A DNA stretch of 7,774 nt from Actinomycetes bacterium (GCA_021819725.1 JAKAQR010000058.1:1-7774); one strand, 5' to 3'; shown: positions 1 to 6,491, counted from the first letter of the stretch. The notes: a model not told the origin generated them from the letters alone. Numbers and translations: made by a program.

Positions 1-78
1 CTTAGCCCTGATATGGCTCCGAGACAGATCCGAATCCAGGGCATCGCTTTGATACACGTCGCGCTACGCTCGGAGACG

Positions 79-1035
79 ATGACAGACCGGACTCTGCGCC
101 TCCAGGAGATACTTCTGGAATGGGGGACGACACACCGGCGCCAGTTGCCGTGGCGCGAAAACAGGCATCCCTATCACATTCTGGTCGCGGAGACGATGCT
201 GACGCAGACCCAAGTTGGCCGGGTAACGCGCTATTACCAGGACTTTTTAAGTCGCTTCCCCACTCCCTTTGTGCTGGCTGAATCCTCCGCTCCAGAGGTG
301 CTTGAAAGCTGGGTAGGGCTCGGTTACAACCGACGGGCGCTGCGACTTCGCCAATGCGCCCAGGTCCTCGTGGAGGAGCACGACGGCCTCGTTCCCGATG
401 TCCAGGAGACACTACGCTCGCTACCGGGAGTCGGAGCCTATACCGCAAACGCCATTCTCGCCCAGGCGTTCAACAAGGACGTCAGCGCCGTTGACACGAA
501 TGCTCGTCGTGTTCTTGTGCGTGCCTTTGTTGGGCAACCGATGACGCAAGTCGCGCTCCAGATACGCGCAGATTCCCTCGTACCCCATGGCAGGTCCTGG
601 GAATGGACCCAGGCCATCTTCGATCTCGGAGCGCTCATCTGTCGTGTAAAGCCAAGCTGTGACAGATGCCCGTTGGCAGCTGACTGTCTCTTCGATGGCC
701 ACGGCCTCGATCCGTACATACCACCTCGTCGTCAGTCCACCTTCGCAGGCTCGCGTCGGCAGTATCGCGGGCAGATCGTGCGAGCACTTGCTCAGGGCGT
801 ACAGGATAAGGAGGAGCTTCGGCGGCACACCGGGCTGGATGCCGATAGTTTCAACAGCATCTACCAAGAACTCAAGAACGAGGGGTTCTTCGGCGCCACC
901 GAAACAGCGCCGCCAGGCGCATCGAACCCTTCTACGAGTACCCTGGGAGGATGCACAGGGACTTCACACGGTACCCAGCACCATATGGACTCGGCAGCGA
1001 TCAACTATACAGAGGTCTACTCAGTCGAGGATTGA
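79..1035 (+). CDS. mutY: A/G-specific adenine DNA glycosylase, MutY family (short actinobacterial type)
   Basis: Base-excision repair enzyme that removes adenine mispaired with 8-oxoguanine. The 318-residue product shows the HhH-GPD fold with LPWR at 23-26, catalytic Glu38 in AETMLTQTQ, GLGYNRRA at 81-88, the helix-hairpin-helix LPGVGAYTA at 115-123 and catalytic Asp139 in VDTNARRVL. A tyrosine stands where Nth-type endonuclease III carries its catalytic lysine, which favours MutY. A 4Fe-4S cysteine set follows at 188, 194, 197 and 203. Its first spacing is five residues instead of the usual six. After RRQYRG (226-231) there is only a short winged-helix-like tail and no full NUDIX-like domain, as in mycobacterial MutY. 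The last ~45 residues, rich in Ser, Thr and Gly, look unlike the family. The ATG at 79 is preceded by GGAG (72-75); an in-frame ATG at 13 would add 22 unconserved residues. The gene converges on the HAD phosphatase gene. Confidence 0.9.
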   Translation: MTDRTLRLQEILLEWGTTHRRQLPWRENRHPYHILVAETMLTQTQVGRVTRYYQDFLSRFPTPFVLAESSAPEVLESWVGLGYNRRALRLRQCAQVLVEEHDGLVPDVQETLRSLPGVGAYTANAILAQAFNKDVSAVDTNARRVLVRAFVGQPMTQVALQIRADSLVPHGRSWEWTQAIFDLGALICRVKPSCDRCPLAADCLFDGHGLDPYIPPRRQSTFAGSRRQYRGQIVRALAQGVQDKEELRRHTGLDADSFNSIYQELKNEGFFGATETAPPGASNPSTSTLGGCTGTSHGTQHHMDSAAINYTEVYSVED

Positions 1036-1206
1036 GCATCGTGACACCCTCCCCGCCCGTACAGGCAGAGCCGCCTCCGCCACTCATGCGACTTGGGCTA
1101 GTCGGCGCTTCACCGGGGTCGCGCGCTGTGCCTGGTAGCTACGGATTCTACGTTACCCTAAAGAACGGACCCTGTCGGCGCTCTTGGTCAGCCTGATCCA
1201 CCGAGG

Positions 1207-2025
1207 CTATTGTCCTCGCAACTTCAGTAGCTCCTCCATTGCCTCGGCGAACCCATCCTCCTCATTCGACGCCGTCACCCGATCAGCTGCCTGTTGGACC
1301 TCAGCCATTGCGTTACCCATAGCGATAGCTAGACCAGAGCGCGAAAACATATCGATGTCATTAGCCATGTCCCCAATAGTCGCAATCTCTTCGGTTGTGA
1401 TCCCACACCAGTGTGCAAGGTACTCCACGACGGTTCCTTTGTTGGCTCGTGGATGGGTGACGTCAAGGTAGTAGGGCTGGGATGCTTCTGCCGCCACCCG
1501 GTCACCGAAGAGCCCACGGAGTTCATCGGTGGCTCGAGCGATGATCTCGTGATCATCACTCACACCAACGATCTTGACAATCGATCCACTCGGGACGCGA
1601 CCACCAGGCACAACCTCTGGAGAGAACCCAACCGTGGCAGACTCATGATCGACATGAGAGCCATCCAACCGCGGCACATACCAATTGGAACCGGCATAGA
1701 ACCAGACATCAAGCTTGTGTCGGTCCAAATAGTGCGTGATCGCCTCGACCAGGTCGTCGTCGAGTGTGTGTTCGATAAGTACATCGAATCCCGGCGAAAG
1801 AATCTGCCCTCCATTAAACGCCGCAAATGGCAGCGCAATCTTGAGGGGAGCAACGAGCATCTGCATTCCCTTCGGTGGACGACCACTCGTCAGTGAGAAG
1901 AGCACCTGTGCTCTAGACAGGGCTACTACCGCCTTGCTTGCTCGTGGCGTGAGCACCTTCTCGTTCGTGACAAGGGTACCATCCACATCTGCCAGGACCA
2001 GCCGTATCTGACTATCCTTCGTCAT
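1207..2025 (-). CDS. Cof-type HAD-superfamily hydrolase (class IIB sugar/nucleotide phosphatase)
   Basis: A 272-residue cytosolic phosphatase of the HAD superfamily, Cof subfamily; such enzymes dephosphorylate sugar phosphates, FMN, pyridoxal phosphate and similar small molecules. All four HAD motifs are visible: DVDGT at 13-17 (nucleophile Asp13, acid/base Asp15), TSGR at 46-49, Lys196 in NKG, and GDMANDIDM from 218 with Asp219, Asn222 and Asp223. The type IIB cap lies between motifs II and III, and the C-terminal AIAMGNAMAEV is typical of Cof proteins. The ATG at 2025-2023 is chosen because GGAGGT sits just upstream (2029-2034 on the plus strand). The reading frame stays open to 2376, but that stretch has no family similarity. 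Length is normal. Substrate cannot be told from sequence. The gene is transcribed away from the PEBP-like gene. Confidence 0.9.
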   Translation of the reverse strand: MTKDSQIRLVLADVDGTLVTNEKVLTPRASKAVVALSRAQVLFSLTSGRPPKGMQMLVAPLKIALPFAAFNGGQILSPGFDVLIEHTLDDDLVEAITHYLDRHKLDVWFYAGSNWYVPRLDGSHVDHESATVGFSPEVVPGGRVPSGSIVKIVGVSDDHEIIARATDELRGLFGDRVAAEASQPYYLDVTHPRANKGTVVEYLAHWCGITTEEIATIGDMANDIDMFSRSGLAIAMGNAMAEVQQAADRVTASNEEDGFAEAMEELLKLRGQ

Positions 2026-2028
2026 GCT

Positions 2029-2034
2029 ACCTCC
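2029..2034 (-). promoter_or_regulatory. Shine-Dalgarno GGAGGT of the HAD phosphatase gene
   Basis: Read on the minus strand, GGAGGT is followed by AGC and then the ATG at 2025. It fixes the start and rules out the long upstream extension of the frame. Confidence 0.75.
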
Positions 2035-2158
2035 AACATACTCCACTGCCCTCTTCACTATCAATACCCCAAGGGTACTCGTACGCGACTCCCGCACCAT
2101 ACACGCTTGACAGCGCCCTACGCAGCTATGCCTGGAAATCGGCCAACGGTACCGATAT

Positions 2159-2227
2159 GCTCGCGGGATGGGAAGTGCGAGCCCGTTGAGCGAGAGTGGC
2201 GCGCACTCCATATCCATAACGCTCGCT
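2159..2227 (+). other. Cluster of small hairpins in the divergent spacer
   Basis: Three short inverted repeats lie in 69 bases: GCTCGC (2159-2164) with GCGAGC (2177-2182); AGCGAG (2189-2194) with CTCGCT (2222-2227); and, nested within the second, GAGTG (2194-2198) with CACTC (2204-2208), sharing one base. Each is weak alone, but together with the strong hairpin at 2268-2300 they make a structured stretch with no convincing protein. It could be a leader RNA or a decayed transposon end. No match to a known RNA family was recognised. Confidence 0.3.
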
Positions 2228-2267
2228 GGCCGTGGGTCCGTACGTGCATCGTTGACCCCGACGGTAG

Positions 2268-2300
2268 GCTCACCACTAAGCCACCGGTTTAGTGGTGAGC
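2268..2300. repeat. Strong 15-bp inverted repeat (hairpin) upstream of the PEBP-like gene
   Basis: GCTCACCACTAA (2268-2279) is perfectly complementary to TTAGTGGTGAGC (2289-2300). The intervening bases can extend the stem by a G-U pair and two C-G pairs, leaving a three-base ACC loop at 2283-2285. No T tract follows on either strand, so it is not a standard intrinsic terminator. A sequence nearly identical to the right arm recurs at 2332-2343. The pattern ...CTAAGCC-ACC-GGTTTAG... recalls the subterminal hairpins at the right end of IS200/IS605 and TnpB-only elements, but no transposase gene is present here. It may equally act in the leader of the downstream gene. Confidence 0.7.
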
Positions 2301-2331
2301 TCGCTAAAGGGGCGGCGCATGCAGACAACCG

Positions 2332-2343
2332 TTGAGTGGTGAG
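2332..2343 (+). repeat. Direct copy of the hairpin right arm before the PEBP ribosome binding site
   Basis: TTGAGTGGTGAG here matches TTTAGTGGTGAG at 2288-2299 at 11 of 12 positions, 44 bases downstream. It lies eight bases before the GGAGGAGGAG ribosome binding site, so it could compete for the left arm of the hairpin (CTCACCACT, 2269-2277). Confidence 0.6.
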
Positions 2344-2350
2344 TCCAATA

Positions 2351-2360
2351 GGAGGAGGAG
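2351..2360 (+). promoter_or_regulatory. Strong Shine-Dalgarno GGAGGAGGAG selecting a TTG start
   Basis: A purine run containing overlapping GGAGG cores, followed by GA and the in-frame TTG at 2363. It is the strongest ribosome binding site in the window and the reason for the start chosen for the PEBP-like gene. Confidence 0.7.
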
Positions 2361-2362
2361 GA

Positions 2363-2914
2363 TTGGCTGTACTCAAAGCAATGTATCACTCCTTCAGGAG
2401 CGGCGAAACTCGCAGTATCTGGAATCATCCATCATTGCTTGCGCCCGAGCTGATTAGCATGACGAGTACCGACTTTGCGCCCGGGGGGGCCATCCCACTC
2501 ATCCATTCCGGCACTGGAGTTGGTGACAATCAATCACCTCAGCTCGCTTGGACCGGAGTACCGCCCGTCGCCGAGCAGCTTTTGCTCATCATCGAAGATA
2601 CCGATGCTCCACTACCTCGCCCGATCATTCACACCATCGCTCTTCTGGGCTCTGCTCACTCCAGCCTCCCAACTGGGGGTCTCAGCTCGGCTACCGCCTC
2701 ACTTATCTTCATGCCAGCGTCCTTGCGCAGGCGAGGTTATCAAGGTCCCCGTCCACTACCCGGGCACGGCCCACATCACTACGGGTTCAATCTCTTCGCA
2801 TTGGCCACCGAGGTCGTCCGTCCGGATCGCATACGGAATTGGCATCAGCTCATCAACACCCTTGACGGGCTCGTTCTGGCCCGTGGGCGCCTCATTGGAC
2901 TCCAGGAGAGATGA
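2363..2914 (+). CDS. PEBP-family protein (YbhB/YbcL, Raf-kinase-inhibitor-like)
   Basis: A phosphatidylethanolamine-binding-protein-fold protein of 183 residues. Family features in order: a start of the fold at STDFAPGGAIP (35-45), SPQLAWTGVP at 58-67 (family SPPLSWSGVP), the anion-pocket motif D-T-D-A-P at 79-83 (usually D-P-D-A-P), the pocket histidine His90 in PIIHTIAL, GPRPLPGHGPHHY at 128-140, and the ending LDGLVLARGRLIGLQER. Bacterial members are small cytosolic or periplasmic proteins of poorly defined role. No signal peptide is evident; the N-terminal ~30 residues are an unconserved extension. TTG at 2363 is preferred because GGAGGAGGAG (2351-2360) sits directly upstream. An ATG at 2381 lies too far from that site, and the upstream GTG/ATG frame at 2336 would run through the ribosome binding site. 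The 5' leader carries the hairpin and arm repeat described separately. Confidence 0.85.
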   Translation: MAVLKAMYHSFRSGETRSIWNHPSLLAPELISMTSTDFAPGGAIPLIHSGTGVGDNQSPQLAWTGVPPVAEQLLLIIEDTDAPLPRPIIHTIALLGSAHSSLPTGGLSSATASLIFMPASLRRRGYQGPRPLPGHGPHHYGFNLFALATEVVRPDRIRNWHQLINTLDGLVLARGRLIGLQER

Positions 2915-3534
2915 TACCGGCACGACCTCGCTGTCAAAAGACCATACAGACTCCAAAGGGTTCCGTAGCATCGATGATGTCCACCCACTGAAACCCACCG
3001 CTGTCGCGGCGAAACCTGAATCGCGAAAGACAACACCATCGTGGAACCCACCATGACGACAGTTGTCTACCTCTCCCCACAACAGTGCTTGACGCAGTTT
3101 GTGGGGGGTCGCACCAGAGGATCGTATATCTAACCGCGCGATCCCACGGCTCGATAGCAAGGCCAGCCCCTCTCTCGCTGAGCCGTGGCCCATTTCGACA
3201 ATCTCTGCAATAACCGTTGGCGGCTCCAACAGACGACTCGGCCCACCGGCCACCATGGGTTCAGCCCTGAGAGAACGAACCAAGAACGTAACCGGCTCAA
3301 CCAGTCGTCGGTCCCATGGGTGTTAGTGCCGAAAGTCATCGCACGGAGCGCAAGCAGCATCGGTGAAGAGAGATCCCAGTATGGCAAGCACCACCTCACC
3401 GCGGGCGTGCTGACACCCGACACAACAACGAATGCAGGCTCTACGAGCCGCACCATATACTCCAGCGTTATTCCGGGTGGCCGTCCAGTCCCAAGCAGCG
3501 GACACACCACGACAACGAATTTGGGCACGCTCAT
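2915..3534 (-). pseudogene. Possible frameshifted repetitive protein, unknown family
   Basis: Starting at ATG 3534 (MSVPKF...), the minus strand encodes blocks of roughly 24 residues with a shared pattern: [R/D]-L-[V/L/S]-[E/S]-P followed two residues later by a hydrophobic run. Examples are RLVEPAFVVV and DLSSPMLLAL in the first frame, then RLVEPVTFLV and RLLEPPTVIA in the second. The pattern crosses from one frame to the other at about 3310-3322, where a one-base change would join them. No Shine-Dalgarno precedes ATG 3534. The left boundary is arbitrary, as the second frame runs on into the antisense of the PEBP gene. The repeats could also come from repetitive non-coding DNA. Function unknown and low confidence. 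Confidence 0.22.
3208..3532. repeat. Degenerate repeat, about three to four copies
   Basis: On the plus strand a block of the form CAANAACG...GGCTCNAC recurs: at 3209-3230 (ending GGCTCCAAC), 3281-3301 (ending GGCTCAACC) and 3424-3444 (ending GGCTCTACG), with a weaker copy at 3511-3531. The 13-base CACAACAACGAAT (3421-3433) matches CACGACAACGAAT (3508-3520) at 12 of 13. CCATGGG follows the first two blocks (3253-3259 and 3314-3320). The first step is about 72 bp and the second about 143, roughly twice that. The alignment was done by eye. Confidence 0.4.
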
Positions 3535-3714
3535 TCAGCAATCGCAAATCCGCCACCTGCAAAACCACGCCGGATCTTGGCCGACGCCGTGCATTCGATC
3601 AGCGAGATGAATCGTGGTCCTAGAGTGCAAGCTAAGCTCGACTGACGGCGTGACCGCTCAAGGAGTCGAACTCAACGCCAGAATCAACCGAGTCGAAACG
3701 AGTAAAAGAGAACG

Positions 3715-5406
3715 ATGGATAACGATCTAACGATAGCGCGACGCGCTCATCTCAAGCCGATCACCAAGATCGCCAGCGATATGGGAATCGGCCCCGAGCT
3801 ACTGGAGATGTACGGCGAACACGTCGCAAAGATCAAGCTAGAGGCTATCGAGCGCTTGGCCGACCGACCGCGGGCAAAGTACGTCGTGGTATCAGCGATC
3901 ACACCGACTCCTCTTGGTGAGGGTAAGACAACGACCACCGTGGGTCTTGGCCAGGCAATGCAGCACACGGGTCGACGCGCCACGATTGCGATTCGTCAGC
4001 CCTCCATGGGCCCTACCTTTGGCATTAAGGGAGGTGCGGCGGGAGGGGGTTATTCCCAGGTCGTGCCGATGGAACTGTTGAACCTGCACCTGACAGGAGA
4101 CATGCATGCCGTCACCAGTGCTCACAACCTTCTGGCAGCCATGCTCGACAATCACCTCTTCCGCGGCAACGAACTCAACATCGACCTGCACAACATCACC
4201 TGGCGACGTGTCCTCGATGTCGACGATCGGGCGCTACGCAATATCGTGATCGGGTTGGGAGGAAAAAGCGACGGCGTCACAAGGCAATCCGGCTTCGACA
4301 TCACGGCAGCCTCTGAGATCATGGGAATTCTCGCGCTCGCGACATCCCTTCAGGATCTCCGTGCTCGACTCGGCCGCATCGTCGTAGGTTACGATACCGA
4401 CAACCAGCCGGTGGATGCCGAACGGCTCAAGGCGGCAGGTGCCATGGCCGTAATGATGCGCGATGCCATCAAACCGAACCTTCTCCAAACACTGGAAAAC
4501 ACACCGGTTCTCGTTCATGCCGGTCCGTTCGGCAATATCGCGCACGGCAACTCCTCGATCGTTGCCGACCTGATCGGCATCCACACCGCAGACTACCTGA
4601 TCACCGAAGCCGGATTCGGTGCGGACATGGGTGCTGAACGGTTCTTCAATGTCAAGTGTCGAACCTCCGGTCTCACTCCAGATGCCGCCGTCCTTGTCAC
4701 AACTGTGAGAGCCCTCAAGGTACACTCTGGTATTCACCACGTGGTAGCCGGCCGACCGCTGCCGCCGGCGCTACTCCAAGAGAACCCTGATGAGGTTCAT
4801 GCAGGTGGGGCAAACCTGCGCAAGCAACTCGAAAACATCAAGGTCCATGGAGTGACACCCGTGGTCGCCATCAACTCGTTTCCGGGCGACTTCGCCTCGG
4901 AGCACTCCGCCATACAGGAGATTGCGGAGTCACTCGGGGTACAGGTCGCAGTGTGCAACAACTTCATCGAAGGTGGTAAAGGGGCTATCGATCTGGCCGA
5001 GAAGGTCGCTGAAGCTGCGCAAAAGCCCAACGACTTTCAACTGCTCTATCCAGATGACTTAGCTCTTCGAGAAAAGATCGAAATCGTAGCTCGGCAGATT
5101 TACGGTGCCGAAGGGGTTGACTATGCCCCGCCGGCGAGTCGTCAGCTCGACAACTACGAGGCCAACGGCTTTGGCAAGCTGCCCGTCATCATCGCAAAAA
5201 CACATCTATCCATCTCCTCCGACCCGAGCCTCAAAGGTGCACCAACTGGCTGGCGGCTGCCAGTGCGCGAGGCCAGAGCTTCGGTTGGGGCAGGTTTTGT
5301 CTACCTAATCTGCGGCGATATCAGCACCATGCCGGGGCTGTCGGCCCATCCTGCCGCCGAGGGCATGGATATTGACGATGCAGGTGAGATTGTCGGCCTC
5401 AGCTGA
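3715..5406 (+). CDS. fhs: Formate-tetrahydrofolate ligase (10-formyl-THF synthetase)
   Basis: Catalyses ATP-dependent formylation of tetrahydrofolate with formate, giving 10-formyl-THF in the cytosol for purine, fMet-tRNA and general one-carbon supply. The 563-residue length is normal for the monofunctional enzyme (about 555-560). Clear family blocks are the N-terminal DLTIARRAHLKPI, the P-loop TPLGEGKTT at 65-73 with Lys71, RQPSMGPTFGIKGGAAGGG from 94, LTGDMHAVTSAHNLL from 126, EAGFGADMGAERFFN from 298, and the ending MPGLSAHPAAEGMDIDDAGEIVGL. ATG 3715 is preceded only by a weak AAGAGAA. The family N-terminus begins here, so the start is secure. The cyclodeaminase-like gene begins inside its last codons, indicating one transcript with translational coupling. 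The preceding 300 bp shows no recognisable folate or ZTP riboswitch. Confidence 0.97.
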   Translation: MDNDLTIARRAHLKPITKIASDMGIGPELLEMYGEHVAKIKLEAIERLADRPRAKYVVVSAITPTPLGEGKTTTTVGLGQAMQHTGRRATIAIRQPSMGPTFGIKGGAAGGGYSQVVPMELLNLHLTGDMHAVTSAHNLLAAMLDNHLFRGNELNIDLHNITWRRVLDVDDRALRNIVIGLGGKSDGVTRQSGFDITAASEIMGILALATSLQDLRARLGRIVVGYDTDNQPVDAERLKAAGAMAVMMRDAIKPNLLQTLENTPVLVHAGPFGNIAHGNSSIVADLIGIHTADYLITEAGFGADMGAERFFNVKCRTSGLTPDAAVLVTTVRALKVHSGIHHVVAGRPLPPALLQENPDEVHAGGANLRKQLENIKVHGVTPVVAINSFPGDFASEHSAIQEIAESLGVQVAVCNNFIEGGKGAIDLAEKVAEAAQKPNDFQLLYPDDLALREKIEIVARQIYGAEGVDYAPPASRQLDNYEANGFGKLPVIIAKTHLSISSDPSLKGAPTGWRLPVREARASVGAGFVYLICGDISTMPGLSAHPAAEGMDIDDAGEIVGLS

Positions 5407-6010
5407 ACATCCGGACTATACAGCGCTCAACATACATGACCTTGTCGAGCTACTAGCCCGACCTGAGCCAGCCCCGGCCGCCGGCACGGTCGTAGGGCTG
5501 AGTATCGCTCTCGCAGGGGCTCTTTGCGTCAAGTCTGCACGGCTCTCCTCTCGCCATACGCCAACAGCCCTTGAACTGCAACAGCGCGCAGAACGACTCG
5601 TCATACGGGCCAAGGAATTGGCTCAATCCGATGCTGAAGGTTATGCGCAAGTCATCGCCGCACGACGTCATCAACGCGGCCAACCAGCAACACCGAGTTT
5701 GGCGCCAGGCATGGCCAGCGCGCTACGTGCGGCAAGCGAGACTCCATTCGAGCTAGCCAAGATCGCCGTTGCCACCGGTGCAATCGCCGCACAGCTGGCC
5801 GAAATAGGCAATCCGAATCTCATTGGCGACAGCCTGACGGCAGCTCACCTCGCGGATGCGGCAGTACGATCGGCAGCTGCGCTCATCGCCATCAATCTTG
5901 CCAGCCTCTTATCCGCAACCCAAGCCTTGACTCTTGCTGATCTGACAAAACAGTCTCAAGAAAATATCCAGCGCGCCCAACGAGCCCATACCACGAGGCT
6001 CAGTCTTTGA
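5378..6010 (+). CDS. fchA: Cyclodeaminase/cyclohydrolase family protein (methenyl-THF cyclohydrolase, FchA-like)
   Basis: A 210-residue, mostly helical protein of the formiminotransferase-cyclodeaminase C-terminal (FTCD_C) family. Stand-alone members act as methenyl-THF cyclohydrolase (FchA) or formimino-THF cyclodeaminase. Visible family marks are IHDLVELLARPEPAPAAGT (19-37), the alanine-rich helix after it, DAEGY at 85-89, and NPNLIGDSLTAA at 145-156 followed by ALIAINLASL. The substrate-loop motif is P-A-P-A-A-G-T here, where the family usually has P-x-P-G-G-G-S. Lying directly behind fhs and overlapping it by 29 bases, it most likely interconverts 10-formyl-THF and 5,10-methenyl-THF. The start is uncertain: ATG 5378 is chosen, but GTG 5384 or TTG 5390 (after AGGTGAG) is possible and would remove only a few unconserved residues. 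A matching methylene-THF dehydrogenase is not in the window. Confidence 0.85.
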   Translation: MQVRLSASAEHPDYTALNIHDLVELLARPEPAPAAGTVVGLSIALAGALCVKSARLSSRHTPTALELQQRAERLVIRAKELAQSDAEGYAQVIAARRHQRGQPATPSLAPGMASALRAASETPFELAKIAVATGAIAAQLAEIGNPNLIGDSLTAAHLADAAVRSAAALIAINLASLLSATQALTLADLTKQSQENIQRAQRAHTTRLSL

Positions 6011-6224
6011 CTGCGCGATCTGCAACAACCCGCTAACTCCTATTGAGTACGCGCACAACATCGTGCCAACCGATACTATGAACCAGCCAGCTCAGCCAAC
6101 CTACAACTTCGATCCCCAACTCGACACAACCACGCACAATACAGGACTCACCAACACGAAGACAAGCGGGTATTGGCGGCAGTGGACATGCCGTAACAAT
6201 CGCTAGGTACGAAGAAAACGAAAA
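6011..6224. other. Convergent spacer with no supported gene
   Basis: This stretch separates the plus-strand folate operon from the minus-strand cassette. No hairpin-plus-T-tract terminator was found. A plus-strand frame with a C-x-x-C pair (C-A-I-C-N-N-P near 6009-6029) is open from 5946 to 6206 but lacks a usable start. On the minus strand, the frame of the 66-residue ORF stays open past its TAG to about 6043. Neither is convincing. Confidence 0.5.
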
Positions 6225-6425
6225 CTATAACCCAAACCCAGCGACCACCTGACAACCGTCCATCTCAACCGTGACGAACGAACGGTCGCAGACCTGAGTT
6301 CCGATGGACACGGCATCATTCAACACGAGGTAGTACTGCGCGCGAGTGGCACCAGCCCCCACAGTCCTCTGCACGATACCCTGCCAAGCATTCAACCTCG
6401 ATAAAGCCTGTGCTAAACCTACCAT
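6225..6425 (-). CDS. Small protein of unknown function (66 aa)
   Basis: ATG at 6425-6423 lies six bases after AGGTGAG (6432-6438 on the plus strand), a fair Shine-Dalgarno. The product has an amphipathic N-terminal helix (VGLAQALSRLNAWQGIVQR), then YYLVLNDAVSIG and VCDRSFVTVEMDGCQVVAG, which read like beta strands with two cysteines (46 and 58). There is no signal peptide or membrane span. It follows the YbjN-family gene by 66 bp in the same direction, so it may be the third gene of that operon. The frame is open about 14 codons further upstream with plausible residues, so it could instead be the remnant of a longer gene. I recognise no family. Confidence 0.4.
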   Translation of the reverse strand: MVGLAQALSRLNAWQGIVQRTVGAGATRAQYYLVLNDAVSIGTQVCDRSFVTVEMDGCQVVAGFGL

Positions 6426-6491
6426 TAGTGGCTCACCTGATACCCAGACCGAGGTATCTTCAAATCAAGAAGGCACCGTCGCACAACGCAC

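Larger units (their letters stand above)
2915..3714. other. 800-bp stretch with no confident intact gene
   Basis: No open frame here resembles a family I recognise. On the minus strand, a frame from an ATG at 3534 (running to 3130) and a second frame (open from about 3322 to 2756, entering the PEBP gene in antisense) read like two halves of one protein broken by a frameshift near 3310-3322. A candidate for that is listed separately. A small inverted repeat, CCCCACAA (3075-3082) with TTGTGGGG (3099-3106), lies inside. The last 100 bases should hold the fhs promoter, but no clear -35/-10 pair was found. I looked for a ZTP (pfl) or THF riboswitch before fhs and did not find the conserved blocks. 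Confidence 0.6.

Noticed and set aside
1..78. Promoter for mutY
   Set aside because: TTGATACA-like bases near 49-56 have no -35 box at a proper distance.
421..867. 148-codon antisense frame in mutY
   Set aside because: It is a shadow of the conserved glycosylase domain.
1191..1208. AGCCT/AGGCT hairpin between mutY and the HAD gene as a terminator
   Set aside because: The stem is only five bases, it includes part of the HAD stop codon, and no T tract follows.
2026..2376. N-terminal extension of the HAD phosphatase frame to 2376
   Set aside because: A strong GGAGGT precedes ATG 2025, the DVDGT motif lies at the normal distance from it, and the upstream residues have no family match.
3600..3714. 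ZTP (pfl) or THF riboswitch before fhs
   Set aside because: The conserved CCGCCTGGGC-type block of the ZTP motif and the THF core are absent; only a weak 7-base ACGCCGT/ACGGCGT repeat was seen.
4234..4740. 168-codon antisense frame in fhs
   Set aside because: It is fully covered by the clearly conserved fhs gene and resembles no family.
5946..6206. Plus-strand frame with C-x-x-C after the cyclodeaminase-like gene
   Set aside because: There is no ATG, GTG or TTG with a ribosome binding site before the cysteines; N/T/P/Q-rich composition looks non-coding.
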